This document shows positions 49,236 to 56,478 of a DNA stretch of 59,343 nt, one piece after another (within the stretch, counting starts at the first letter, position 1; each line of letters begins with the position of its first letter). The notes under the pieces were generated by a model. The model was not told where the DNA came from and made no database searches. It was given only the letters and a program-made list of their open reading frames with translations. The stretch comes from a virus. The stretch lies in IMG/VR virus record IMGVR_UViG_3300027970_000030, positions 1 through 59,343 of that record; one strand, 5' to 3'. Both the position numbers and the translations under genes were made by a program.

Positions 49236-50235
49236 TTTTTAAAAATTTTACACACTTTTTAATAACCTCATCTTTTTCTTTTCTATACTCAGAATCCCAT
49301 ATCACTAACACATCAAAATTATGTCTATTGGCTAATTTAATCTTAACCTCATCTTTTTTCCAAATATCTTCAGATGTTATACTTTTACGGAAAGGATTTG
49401 GGGTATCTGTAGTTATAAAAATATTAGGATTTGCATGATAACTATCTCCATTGTATTCAATAATTTTTTTATTAAAAGTATCGGTAAAGTCATATCTATA
49501 AAACCCTTCATCACCAGTTAATACAAATTCACCACCTTTTTTAGCAAACATAACATAATTCAATTCTTCAATATTTTCGTAATATTTTAATAATTCAAAA
49601 AACAAATCTTGTGACACTTTTGAATATCCTGATTTTAAATTACCGTTTTTATATAGTGATTGTTGCCATTTTTTTTGTCTTTCAAAAAATATCTTTTTAC
49701 CCTCATCTTCCCCATATTTCTCAATACATTTAACTAAACTAAATTTATTTTGGAATTCTGAAACTTTATTTTTTGACTCTTCAACTGAAAATCCTTTTTT
49801 TATCCAATATTCAACACTTCTTGGTGAGTGTAATTTACCTTCTTTAAGTTTTTTTTCTTGAAAAAGTTTAACTCCATCTTTTTCACCATATTTTATTATG
49901 AATGACCTTTCAGTGTTCATCAAGTGTAATTCTGTTTGAAGTTTAGCATCTTCTAATGAAAATCCTCTACTTATCCAATATTCAATTAAATTTGGTTTCA
50001 TTTCTTTAACTTTCTTTTTCGATTCTTCTTCAGTTAAACCCCTTTGAATCCAATATTTAACACTAAATGCAGAACCTTTAGCAATAGTAATTCCCGCATC
50101 TTTTAATCTTTTAACAATTGTTGATGTATCAACATTGTATTTTTTGGATATAAAAGTTGTGGATTTCATTTCATTGATATATAAATTTATTATATCTTGA
50201 ATTTGATTTTCCGTAAAATTACACATTTTTCCCAT
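49225..50235 (-). CDS. Free-standing homing endonuclease with Vsr-like domain
   Basis: The protein is 336 residues. An N-terminal helix-turn-helix (TTFISKKYNVDTSTIVKRLK) is followed by repeats of a W-I..G(L/F)(T/S).EE/DAK module (YWIQRGLTEEESKKKV, YWISRGFSLEDAK, YWIKKGFSVEESK). The C-terminal nuclease reads YRYDFTDTFNKKIIEYNGDS, YHANPNIF, WKKDEVKIKLANRHNFDVLV and IWDSE, a Vsr/EDxHD-like pattern. It lies between the two gp46 halves, as in published fractured genes with split inteins. It overlaps the C-half by 11 bp. Confidence 0.85.
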   Translation of the reverse strand: MGKMCNFTENQIQDIINLYINEMKSTTFISKKYNVDTSTIVKRLKDAGITIAKGSAFSVKYWIQRGLTEEESKKKVKEMKPNLIEYWISRGFSLEDAKLQTELHLMNTERSFIIKYGEKDGVKLFQEKKLKEGKLHSPRSVEYWIKKGFSVEESKNKVSEFQNKFSLVKCIEKYGEDEGKKIFFERQKKWQQSLYKNGNLKSGYSKVSQDLFFELLKYYENIEELNYVMFAKKGGEFVLTGDEGFYRYDFTDTFNKKIIEYNGDSYHANPNIFITTDTPNPFRKSITSEDIWKKDEVKIKLANRHNFDVLVIWDSEYRKEKDEVIKKCVKFLKNEN

Positions 50236-50246
50236 ACCTTTTTAGA

Positions 50247-50255
50247 AATAAATAT
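50247..50255 (-). promoter_or_regulatory. Candidate late promoter box ATATTTATT
   Basis: It lies 11 nt upstream of the homing endonuclease ATG, inside the fractured gp46 locus, so the nuclease and the C-half may be expressed later than the N-half. Confidence 0.45.
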
Positions 50256-50290
50256 ACCCATATAACTAAAAAGGTAAGGAGTGAATGTAA

Positions 50291-50896
50291 TTATTTTAAT
50301 TCATTGGGTAAAAACCCTAACTTATTAATTATATAGTCAATATCAAATTCTATTTCAATCTCCGTATCACCCCTAACGCATTTCCCGCCAAAATTACTAG
50401 GCGTTGATTCCACCACCGAGATACCATTACATTTGTCAAAATCTATTTTTTGATTTTGTCCATAAGATAAGAAATTGGAGAATTCAATATTTTTGATATA
50501 CCATTTTTTGAATGGGGTTACATCTTCATCTGATAATAGTCTATTATCAACTATTCTGTCAAGATTGAATATTTCATCTGACAATTGATTTTGATTTTTG
50601 GTGTCAAGGTATGATTTAACCAATTCATATTGATAATTTTTATCAAGGATATTGAAGGAGACATCAACCGATTGATTTGTTGTTTCAACTGATTTTGTCT
50701 TGGTTATAACATTGATATTGGTTGAGTTATATTTTTTTTGGAAGTAATGTTTTACACTTTTTATTTTTTCTTGTGTGAAGTTTTCGGCATAATCTTCCCA
50801 AATAACCTGGATGTATGGATTATCAAATTTGTTGAAATCTATATCTTTTATCATAAAATTGTAATTGTATTCTGGTGGTGGATTAAATAAATCCAT
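50291..50896 (-). CDS. gp46/SbcC-like subunit, N-terminal half with N-intein
   Basis: The protein is 201 residues. A phage-specific N-terminal region is followed by WYIKNIEFSNFLSYGQNQKI and the start of Walker A, ESTPSNFGGK. At this point the intein begins: CVRGDTEIEIEFDIDYIINK and nine more residues to the stop. The intein N-part is thus only about 29 residues. Cys1 and the GDT motif are intact. Splicing to the other half would give NFGGK-T at the ATP-binding loop. Confidence 0.88.
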   Translation of the reverse strand: MDLFNPPPEYNYNFMIKDIDFNKFDNPYIQVIWEDYAENFTQEKIKSVKHYFQKKYNSTNINVITKTKSVETTNQSVDVSFNILDKNYQYELVKSYLDTKNQNQLSDEIFNLDRIVDNRLLSDEDVTPFKKWYIKNIEFSNFLSYGQNQKIDFDKCNGISVVESTPSNFGGKCVRGDTEIEIEFDIDYIINKLGFLPNELK

Positions 50897-50976
50897 ATTT
50901 GTTATTGGATGTTTTGGATTTTATCAAACTTTCGTAAACATTTGTGTTATAAGTAATTGCTACCATTCCGTTTCAA

Positions 50977-51078
50977 ATGGAGTTTCGTGATGAAAAACAA
51001 AAAGAATTTCCCAACCTTTTCAGGTCATTCCTACCGCAGGTCACTTACAGGAAACGCCCCACAACAAGAATTTTATAG
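50977..51078 (+). CDS. Doubtful small ORF in a GC-richer gap
   Basis: The frame reads MEFRDEKQKEFPNLFRSFLP and then QVTYRKRPTTRIL (33 residues). The segment 50908-51072 is less AT-rich than its surroundings and has no gene on the minus strand. A second + frame (MKNKKNFPTFSGHSYRRSLT) overlaps it. I cannot tell whether this is a gene, a UTR or imported sequence. Confidence 0.2.
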   Translation: MEFRDEKQKEFPNLFRSFLPQVTYRKRPTTRIL

Positions 51079-51207
51079 GTTTTCAATTTCTGTTTTGACT
51101 AATAAAATATCACAAGAGGTTGAACCGTCCCTACCATAGGGATATAATTCATCATATTCATCTCTTAAACTTAACCACTTAATTTTTAATTCTTTTAATT
51201 TTTCCAT
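51073..51207 (-). CDS. Small hypothetical protein
   Basis: The frame encodes 44 residues (MEKLKELKIKWLSLRDEYDE ... LLVKTEIENL), helical. It lies 27 bp downstream of the 51235 gene on the same strand. Low sequence complexity is absent and codon use matches neighbours, so it is plausible. Confidence 0.5.
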   Translation of the reverse strand: MEKLKELKIKWLSLRDEYDELYPYGRDGSTSCDILLVKTEIENL

Positions 51208-51234
51208 AAGTTTAATTGTTTTTAAAGTTCGTTA

Positions 51235-51498
51235 TTACCCAGGAAAATCGGTATCAACATCACTTTCTCTATTTTCCAATTCACTTGGATCAACGATTGA
51301 GAAGCCAAGTTCTTGTCCCCCAATTGAAACCTTCAAATCATTTTCAAGTTGTTCATTTTGGGTTAATTTTTCTTGGTATTCTTTTAATTTTTGTTCCAAC
51401 AATTGTGTGTATTGTTTTTGAAACTTTTTCTTCTCAGTAGCAATCTTTTCGTTTCTTTTGGCTACTTTCTTTCTGTGTTCTTTAGCTTTTTTTCCCAT
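51235..51498 (-). CDS. Small charged coiled-coil protein
   Basis: The protein is 87 residues. The N-terminal half is very basic (MGKKAKEHRKKVAKRNEKIA); the middle is Gln/Lys coiled coil; the end is acidic (SELENRESDVDTDFPG). Similar small proteins occur in many large phages. It might bind nucleic acid or act as a scaffold. Confidence 0.65.
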   Translation of the reverse strand: MGKKAKEHRKKVAKRNEKIATEKKKFQKQYTQLLEQKLKEYQEKLTQNEQLENDLKVSIGGQELGFSIVDPSELENRESDVDTDFPG

Positions 51499-51507
51499 TT
51501 TTTTTAT

Positions 51508-51714
51508 TTATTTAAATTTTTGTATTGAAAACATTTTTTCTCCGTAACATCTTAATGTGTGAAGAACATCCTTAATTGAGTGATTAACTTTGTAGAACTC
51601 ATTTGGATTTACGGTTGTAATCATTGTAACATTATCCCCATCTTTATAAACGGAAACTATTTTATCCAAATTAATATAAACAGAACTTTCTTCTTGTTTG
51701 AATTCGATGAACAT
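51508..51714 (-). CDS. Small hypothetical protein
   Basis: The protein is 68 residues, beta-rich then helical (MFIEFKQEESSVYINLDKIV, HSIKDVLHTLRCYGEKMF). No domain is recognised. It sits in a run of short genes on one strand. Confidence 0.65.
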   Translation of the reverse strand: MFIEFKQEESSVYINLDKIVSVYKDGDNVTMITTVNPNEFYKVNHSIKDVLHTLRCYGEKMFSIQKFK

Positions 51715-51715
51715 A

Positions 51716-51949
51716 TTATAATTGTTTTAAAAGTTTAACCCATCCCAATCCATTACAATAAGAATATCCAGCTTCTTTAGCCTTCAATCTACATTCATCA
51801 TTGTCATTTTGGTATTCTTCAGGAGCAAAATTGGATTCCCATTTGATTATGGTATCTTGTCCATCCATTTCAGCAACATCTTGATCTGGTGTTAGATAAT
51901 GAATATCTTTACCACCATTACCTTTCATTGTAAATTCATATACTATCAT
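51716..51949 (-). CDS. Small hypothetical protein
   Basis: The protein is 77 residues from MIVYEFTMKGNGGKDIHYLT. The in-frame Met 19 codons upstream is less likely because its extension is AT-rich and lies in the intergenic gap. The end reads EAGYSYCNGLGWVKLLKQL. Unknown function. Confidence 0.6.
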   Translation of the reverse strand: MIVYEFTMKGNGGKDIHYLTPDQDVAEMDGQDTIIKWESNFAPEEYQNDNDECRLKAKEAGYSYCNGLGWVKLLKQL

Positions 51950-52008
51950 CGTCTTAAATTTTAATTGTGATAGATGAATAATAGAAAATTTGGGTGAGAT
52001 TGTCAAAC

Positions 52009-52038
52009 AAAAATTCCACCTTTATTGGGGTGGAATCT
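52009..52038 (-). terminator. Terminator overlapping the end of a small gene
   Basis: On the minus strand GATTCCACC pairs with GGTGGAATT and TTTGTTT follows. The stop codon of the 52022-52267 gene lies in the loop. Confidence 0.7.
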
Positions 52039-52267
52039 CTTTAATTATAACCTCAGATTCGGTGATAATAACAACCCTGGCACCACACGAAAGGAGGGGT
52101 TTATCATTTCCACCATATATAACTTTACTCGGACCTAATATCTCAACTTCATTACAATAGGTATTCTTCTTACCTTGTTTTACGGTTATAACAGGTAAGT
52201 TTGTTCCTTTTGTTTTATTGGAACGGATGTGATGTTGATTGACATGGATATAGGTTTTCATTACCAA
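52022..52267 (-). CDS. Small hypothetical protein
   Basis: The protein is 81 residues (MVMKTYIHVNQHHIRSNKTK, PVITVKQGKKNTYCNEVEIL). It is a beta-rich pattern known to me from small phage proteins of unknown role. It overlaps the upstream leader gene by 7 bp. Confidence 0.65.
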   Translation of the reverse strand: MVMKTYIHVNQHHIRSNKTKGTNLPVITVKQGKKNTYCNEVEILGPSKVIYGGNDKPLLSCGARVVIITESEVIIKEIPPQ

Positions 52268-52632
52268 TTACGATCTGTTTTGTTGCGAATAAGTTCAATT
52301 TCTTTGATGCGTAATCTTATAGATGTTATTTGTTTGAAGTAGAATTCAATTTCAGAATAAATTGGCTCAAAATTATAGTGAGACATAAGTCCTTCAGAAT
52401 AAGTATTTACTGTAGCAACTAAACCTCTTTCATTTTCACCCAAATCAATTACATCTATTTTTACAATAGAATCAATCCAATCAGTAATATCTTCATTATA
52501 TTCATTTGGATTATCATTTTCTTCAATATCCGTTTTAATGGTATTGAGTATTTCATTAATTGTTTTTTCAACCTTTCTTCTTTGTTTCTCGCTGGTTTGT
52601 TCTTCTAATATTTTTCTGATAATATCTCTCAT
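52261..52632 (-). CDS. Leader-bearing small protein
   Basis: The protein is 123 residues with leader MRDIIRKILEEQTSEK (I-L-E site). The body is mixed: WIDSIVKIDVIDLGENERGL then FEPIYSEIEFYFKQITSIRL. No domain is recognised. Its own late box lies 11 nt upstream. Confidence 0.7.
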   Translation of the reverse strand: MRDIIRKILEEQTSEKQRRKVEKTINEILNTIKTDIEENDNPNEYNEDITDWIDSIVKIDVIDLGENERGLVATVNTYSEGLMSHYNFEPIYSEIEFYFKQITSIRLRIKEIELIRNKTDRNW

Positions 52633-52643
52633 TGTGTTTTAAT

Positions 52644-52652
52644 AATAAATAT
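52644..52652 (-). promoter_or_regulatory. Candidate late promoter box ATATTTATT
   Basis: It lies 11 nt upstream of the leader gene at 52632 and overlaps the end of the 39-residue gene upstream. Confidence 0.5.
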
Positions 52653-52655
52653 TGA

Positions 52656-52775
52656 TTAAATCTTGTTTTTCATCTTTAATACCTTATAGATATGTTCGGT
52701 AATATATTGGGTATCACCATTTGGTGCCATAATCAAATATCCATCCTTTAATTCTTTTAATACTACAAATTTCAT
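52656..52775 (-). CDS. Small 39-residue protein
   Basis: The frame reads MKFVVLKELKDGYLIMAPNG then DTQYITEHIYKVLKMKNKI. The compact beta-beta-helix pattern and start directly after the ABC-domain gene stop support a real gene. No function is known. Confidence 0.55.
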   Translation of the reverse strand: MKFVVLKELKDGYLIMAPNGDTQYITEHIYKVLKMKNKI

Positions 52776-52776
52776 A

Positions 52777-53610
52777 TTATATTTTTATTCGGTTAACAAC
52801 ATCTTTCATTCTCGCAAAGATTTCCATAGCAATAGGAAATGACATCAGAGAGATTAAAAACTGATTAATGTAAGCATACATCGCAACAGCTTCACCCTGG
52901 GTCATATTAAAATTATAACTAGTAAATATCACCAAGGCTAACACCAAAAAGATACTTTTAACAATATTCAACGACGCCCAATTCTTACCCTGTATTGTTG
53001 ACATACCGACAATAACTTTAGCTCTCCTCTTATAAAATGTTTCAATGTTTGTATCATCATTTGTTTCCATTGTCTTCGTCTTTTGTTCGTAGTGGGTATG
53101 TGAGACTCGTGTGGCTTGAGCAATCTTGTTATAGAATAAATAAACAATCAATGATATTGGTAGAATACAACTAATGACAACAAATCCTGTTAATGTATGT
53201 TGATAAAATATAAAAACCAAACTTCCAACAATATTAATTAATGCCATTACAAAATAATGAATGTCACTCTCCAAGAAGTTAATCACATAATTGGTTAAAT
53301 CAGTTCTTGCTATCTTAACGGATGTTTCCGCATCTTTATTGTGTTTAAGGAATCTAAATATAATATCATTATACATCTTTGTATAAACCTTGGTATCATA
53401 TACCATTCTCTTATACATAAAAATATTTTGTAATATATTAATAACCAAAAAAACACCCAACCACATATAATTTTTAACCAATAAACCATCAATCGTCTTT
53501 CCCAAGATAAAAGGTTCAACCAAAAATAATAGTTGGGCTATTATGATGTATAGATATATAAACATCAAAGAAAATTTATATTCTTTGATGATATTATAGA
53601 TGTATTTCAT
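52777..53610 (-). CDS. ABC-transporter-type membrane domain without ATPase
   Basis: The protein is 277 residues with six predicted membrane segments, among them MFIYLYIIIAQLLFLVEPFI, LGVFLVINILQNIFMYKRMV, GFVVISCILPISLIVYLFYN and IFLVLALVIFTSYNF. The order and the long cytoplasmic loops match the membrane domain of type I ABC exporters. No nucleotide-binding domain is fused or adjacent. It may interfere with a host exporter or pair with a host ATPase (inference). Confidence 0.75.
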   Translation of the reverse strand: MKYIYNIIKEYKFSLMFIYLYIIIAQLLFLVEPFILGKTIDGLLVKNYMWLGVFLVINILQNIFMYKRMVYDTKVYTKMYNDIIFRFLKHNKDAETSVKIARTDLTNYVINFLESDIHYFVMALINIVGSLVFIFYQHTLTGFVVISCILPISLIVYLFYNKIAQATRVSHTHYEQKTKTMETNDDTNIETFYKRRAKVIVGMSTIQGKNWASLNIVKSIFLVLALVIFTSYNFNMTQGEAVAMYAYINQFLISLMSFPIAMEIFARMKDVVNRIKI

Positions 53611-53672
53611 TTTTTAATTAGATAATGGTATTCTTGGAGTAGTGCTTGATAATCTTTATCTAGTTTGTTCAT
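53607..53672 (-). CDS. 21-residue micro-ORF coupled to the ABC-domain gene
   Basis: The frame reads MNKLDKDYQALLQEYHYLIK then K. Its TGA overlaps the ATG of the ABC-domain gene (ATGA) and its start lies within the 3' end of the upstream gene. It fills the only gap in this operon and may act in translational coupling. Confidence 0.35.
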   Translation of the reverse strand: MNKLDKDYQALLQEYHYLIKK

Positions 53673-53865
53673 GTATATAACCTCTATTTTCTGTGTATTT
53701 GAATAATATTTGATTTTCTTTTAATTCAGGAAATCCGAATGTATAATTTTGTACCATTATGGTTTTCCAATTTTCACCAGAGTCTTCAGCATTATAAGTG
53801 AATTCTCTTGGATTGTCCAAGTTTATTAGAAAAACTGGACGAGTTATTTCAATTATATTTTCCAT
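53656..53865 (-). CDS. Small hypothetical protein
   Basis: The protein is 69 residues (MENIIEITRPVFLINLDNPR, ENWKTIMVQNYTFGFPELKE), beta-rich. No domain is recognised. It abuts the upstream gene. Confidence 0.6.
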   Translation of the reverse strand: MENIIEITRPVFLINLDNPREFTYNAEDSGENWKTIMVQNYTFGFPELKENQILFKYTENRGYIHEQTR

Positions 53866-54063
53866 CTATTTTATTAATTCAATTTGTTTTTTTAACTCAT
53901 CACATATTTCATATTCTTCGTGTTTAATGAAATATGGTAGTAAATAATTTTCTAATATCTCCAATCTTTTATGAGTTTCAAGTCCATCCATTTTGAAATC
54001 TGATTTCTTAACATCGTTATATGTCTCCCACATTACTTTGTTTAATAAATCGTAATTACTCAT
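53866..54063 (-). CDS. Small hypothetical helical protein
   Basis: The protein is 65 residues from MSNYDLLNKVMWETYNDVKK. I use this ATG because it overlaps the upstream stop (ATGAGTAA); a Met seven codons upstream would overlap more. The C-terminus is YEICDELKKQIELIK, a UvrB/UvrC-like helical pattern. Unknown function. Confidence 0.6.
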   Translation of the reverse strand: MSNYDLLNKVMWETYNDVKKSDFKMDGLETHKRLEILENYLLPYFIKHEEYEICDELKKQIELIK

Positions 54064-54919
54064 ACCACCTTTGTTTAAACTCATTTTTTTTGTTATTAAA
54101 CTCCTCTTCAGTCAATATGATTAATTCATTAGGATCATTGAACATTTCTTCAATGTGGGGTTGAGTACCAAGCAAATCCCCACTTTCATAAGCTTCCTTT
54201 ATTTCGGTTACTTCCTCAAGGTATTTTTTATAAGTTTCCATCAATTTATTATTTGGGTTTGGTGGATTAACGATATAATTGTTTAATAAGTTCCAATCAT
54301 CCAATAATGTATTTAACACTTCAAAACATAATTCTTGTGTAATTTTACTTCGTTCATAAGATCCCTTTCTACCTTGAGTTCCAGTTTTGCTTCCCCTTGG
54401 TGCTGGTTGGTGGTGACATTCCGTATTCCCATTCTTGCAAACAGGTCTTGGTATCCAAGTATTACTATTTGTCCATATATCTGTGGGTTTGGCTCGTTCA
54501 TCACCATATACGCAATACCAAATGGTATGTCTTGTGAATTCTTGCATCCAGGGCATCTTTCTCAACATCCCCCTTGGATTTTCAATAAAGAATACCATAT
54601 TGGGATTTATCTTTAACCATTCCTTTATTAAAGATATAAAATGTTGATTAACGATATCACATTTCTTGGCATATTCACTTTTGGGTTCAGTTCCGTTTCT
54701 ATGGTGGGATATTGCCGCAATTGTGTATGTTGTGCAATCTGGGGATGCCCATATAAAGTCCGGAACGAAGGGAACATCATTTAAGGTTAATTCACCAATA
54801 TCTTTTGATAAATTAATTCCCTCATATTGTTCCCAATCAACCGAGAATACCTCCATTCCCAATGATTCCGCAACCTTTCCTATTGACCTGCTCCCAGCAA
54901 ATAATTCCAATACTTTCAT
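54056..54919 (-). CDS. DNA cytosine methyltransferase-like protein with C-terminal extension
   Basis: The protein is 287 residues. Motif I is LELFAGSRSIGKVAESLGME, motif IV SPDCTTYT with a candidate catalytic cysteine, motif VI FFIENPRGMLRKM. CKNGNTECHHQPAPRGSKTG may bind zinc or DNA. The last ~70 residues are acidic helices. It is the fourth cytosine-methyltransferase-like gene of the window and unrelated in detail to the cluster at 23.5-26 kb. It overlaps genes on both sides. Confidence 0.85.
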   Translation of the reverse strand: MKVLELFAGSRSIGKVAESLGMEVFSVDWEQYEGINLSKDIGELTLNDVPFVPDFIWASPDCTTYTIAAISHHRNGTEPKSEYAKKCDIVNQHFISLIKEWLKINPNMVFFIENPRGMLRKMPWMQEFTRHTIWYCVYGDERAKPTDIWTNSNTWIPRPVCKNGNTECHHQPAPRGSKTGTQGRKGSYERSKITQELCFEVLNTLLDDWNLLNNYIVNPPNPNNKLMETYKKYLEEVTEIKEAYESGDLLGTQPHIEEMFNDPNELIILTEEEFNNKKNEFKQRWYE

Positions 54920-55266
54920 TGTTTTGGTCTGTTTTCTTCAAAATATTCAACAACCGCATTGATTGCCCATACAGCTCCAGATGATAAGATTCCATCAAAG
55001 AACCAAGAACCCCATATTGGAATTCCATATAATGTATGAATTGGTGAGAATATTACCAATGATAAAAACCATCCTCCGTGAAAACTGAAACACATCGGAC
55101 AAGATAAAATACCATCAATAAATCTTGGGAAGAATGATAATTTTGAATTTGAATCTCCAGCTTTCTTAAAGAAATCTCTTAGTCCTTGGAATATACTTCC
55201 GTAAACCATAATGTTCATTAATCCATAGGATAAGATGAACCAAGTGATAATTTGAATTGTAATCAT
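54916..55266 (-). CDS. Membrane protein, DUF1360-like
   Basis: The protein is 116 residues with about three membrane segments: ITWFILSYGLMNIMVYGSIF, HGGWFLSLVIFSPIHTLYGI and WFFDGILSSGAVWAINAVV. LSCPMCFSFHGGW is the hallmark CxxC block of small DUF1360-type membrane proteins in phages and bacteria. Role unknown. Confidence 0.7.
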   Translation of the reverse strand: MITIQIITWFILSYGLMNIMVYGSIFQGLRDFFKKAGDSNSKLSFFPRFIDGILSCPMCFSFHGGWFLSLVIFSPIHTLYGIPIWGSWFFDGILSSGAVWAINAVVEYFEENRPKQ

Positions 55267-55275
55267 ATTTGTATA

Positions 55276-55683
55276 TTATTTTTGTATGTTTATTGAAATT
55301 TTATATTTTAAACCATTATCACTCATTATATCCCAAGTAATACTTAAATCGTCAGGATTGAATAATCTTGGGGATATTACATTATCGTTTCCAAGTTTAT
55401 TAAGAGAACATTGAATACATTCAACTATTGATTTTGGAATTTCATTTGTTTTTACAAAATTGTTTATTTCCGCTTCAGTTAGATAAAGTCCGACATTACC
55501 ATCTTCATCACCAAATGTTTGTCTGAATTTTTCAACTAACCCCATTGGGAGTTCATAATTTTTTAATGTTGGGTTTGGTTCAGATTTGTCAATGTAGTAG
55601 TATATTCCTCCTTGACTTGAAATTGGGGACTTCGTAATACTATCACCTTTAGATACAATATCCATAAATCTTTTGGAGTCCAT
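55276..55683 (-). CDS. Hypothetical protein
   Basis: The protein is 135 residues (MDSKRFMDIVSKGDSITKSP, VGLYLTEAEINNFVKTNEIP). Mixed alpha/beta; no family is recognised. It is separated from neighbours by short gaps only. Confidence 0.65.
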   Translation of the reverse strand: MDSKRFMDIVSKGDSITKSPISSQGGIYYYIDKSEPNPTLKNYELPMGLVEKFRQTFGDEDGNVGLYLTEAEINNFVKTNEIPKSIVECIQCSLNKLGNDNVISPRLFNPDDLSITWDIMSDNGLKYKISINIQK

Positions 55684-55712
55684 TAATTTTTATGTTAAAT
55701 CGTTTTCCATCG

Positions 55713-56009
55713 TTAAATTATATTTGTTTTGTCATTTATTATACAAATTGACTCATCCAACTTTTCACATATTTGTTTCAATTCTTCGGTCTTGAAGTCA
55801 TCCAAACAAAACCATTCTCGTTCAATATTATAATGTTTAAATCTGAAATGGAGAGCTTTTTCAAGTTGGGTGGGGTACTTTGTTTCGTATTCAAGTATAA
55901 GGATTAAATTTGGGGAATTCAACTCCTTAAGCCTATTTTTAACCTTTCTTTTTGTATAACCAATCTTAACCTGATCTGAGTTATCTTTGATAAAGTAAAC
56001 AAATCCCAC
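55713..56009 (-). CDS. T5orf172/MUG113-type GIY-YIG-like protein
   Basis: The protein is 98 residues, starting at GTG. GFVYFIKDNSDQVKIGYTKR then VKNRLKELNSPN follows the GIY-YIG-related pattern (Y-F-I...K-I-G-T...R...L). The later EKALHFRFKHYNIEREWF has the conserved H-x-x-F and E-W-F block of the family. Members are found in phages as presumed nucleases. The start codon lies in a hairpin arm. Confidence 0.75.
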   Translation of the reverse strand: MGFVYFIKDNSDQVKIGYTKRKVKNRLKELNSPNLILILEYETKYPTQLEKALHFRFKHYNIEREWFCLDDFKTEELKQICEKLDESICIINDKTNII

Positions 56010-56038
56010 TACTTTTTTATATTAAAATAGTGGGATTA
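56003..56038 (-). terminator. Hairpin overlapping the GTG start of the GIY-YIG-like gene
   Basis: On the minus strand ATCCCACTA pairs with TAGTGGGAT around an AT-rich loop, and the GTG start lies in the 3' arm. It could end the upstream leader-gene transcript, or hide the start site. Confidence 0.5.
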
Positions 56039-56058
56039 TATAAAAGGTAAATATTATG

Positions 56059-56466
56059 TTATTTATTTTCCAATATGGTGTCAGCGACAATTGAATAGTA
56101 GAAGTCAGACAATTCATCATCTTCCATTTCTTTTATATCATCAAACCCTAAAGCATGTAATAAATTTGATATATCGTAATAATAGTATGGGATATCAATT
56201 GAACTGGGAAGTCCTTGTAACCATTCAATTAATGCTTTCTTTTGCCCATATCTTTTGATTGCCCAACCATACTCATCCAAAAATACCTCAAAAAGTTGGG
56301 TGAATTTGTTATCAACTTTCCTTTTGAAGTCATATCCTTCAAAACTAATTCTATCTTTCAAGAATTTTTTTAATTGGTCGTAGGGGTCATCTTCTCTAAT
56401 CTCATTGATTGTTCTTTTGATTAGTTTGGTTAAATCAGATTCGGTTAATCTTCTAATTCTTTTCAT
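56059..56466 (-). CDS. Leader-bearing small protein
   Basis: The protein is 135 residues from MKRIRRLTESDLTKLIKRT-INEI, a long-type leader with an I-N-E site. An upstream in-frame Met would add eight hydrophobic residues and lies inside the promoter box, so I reject it. The body is helical and acidic (YAIKRYG-like WAIKRYGQKKALIEWLQGL). Late box 12 nt upstream. Confidence 0.7.
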   Translation of the reverse strand: MKRIRRLTESDLTKLIKRTINEIREDDPYDQLKKFLKDRISFEGYDFKRKVDNKFTQLFEVFLDEYGWAIKRYGQKKALIEWLQGLPSSIDIPYYYYDISNLLHALGFDDIKEMEDDELSDFYYSIVADTILENK

Positions 56467-56478
56467 AATTGTTTTAAT

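Noticed and set aside
50957-51139. 60-residue + strand frame
   Set aside because: It overlaps the better supported 51073 gene in antisense and competes with another + frame; not convincing as a gene.
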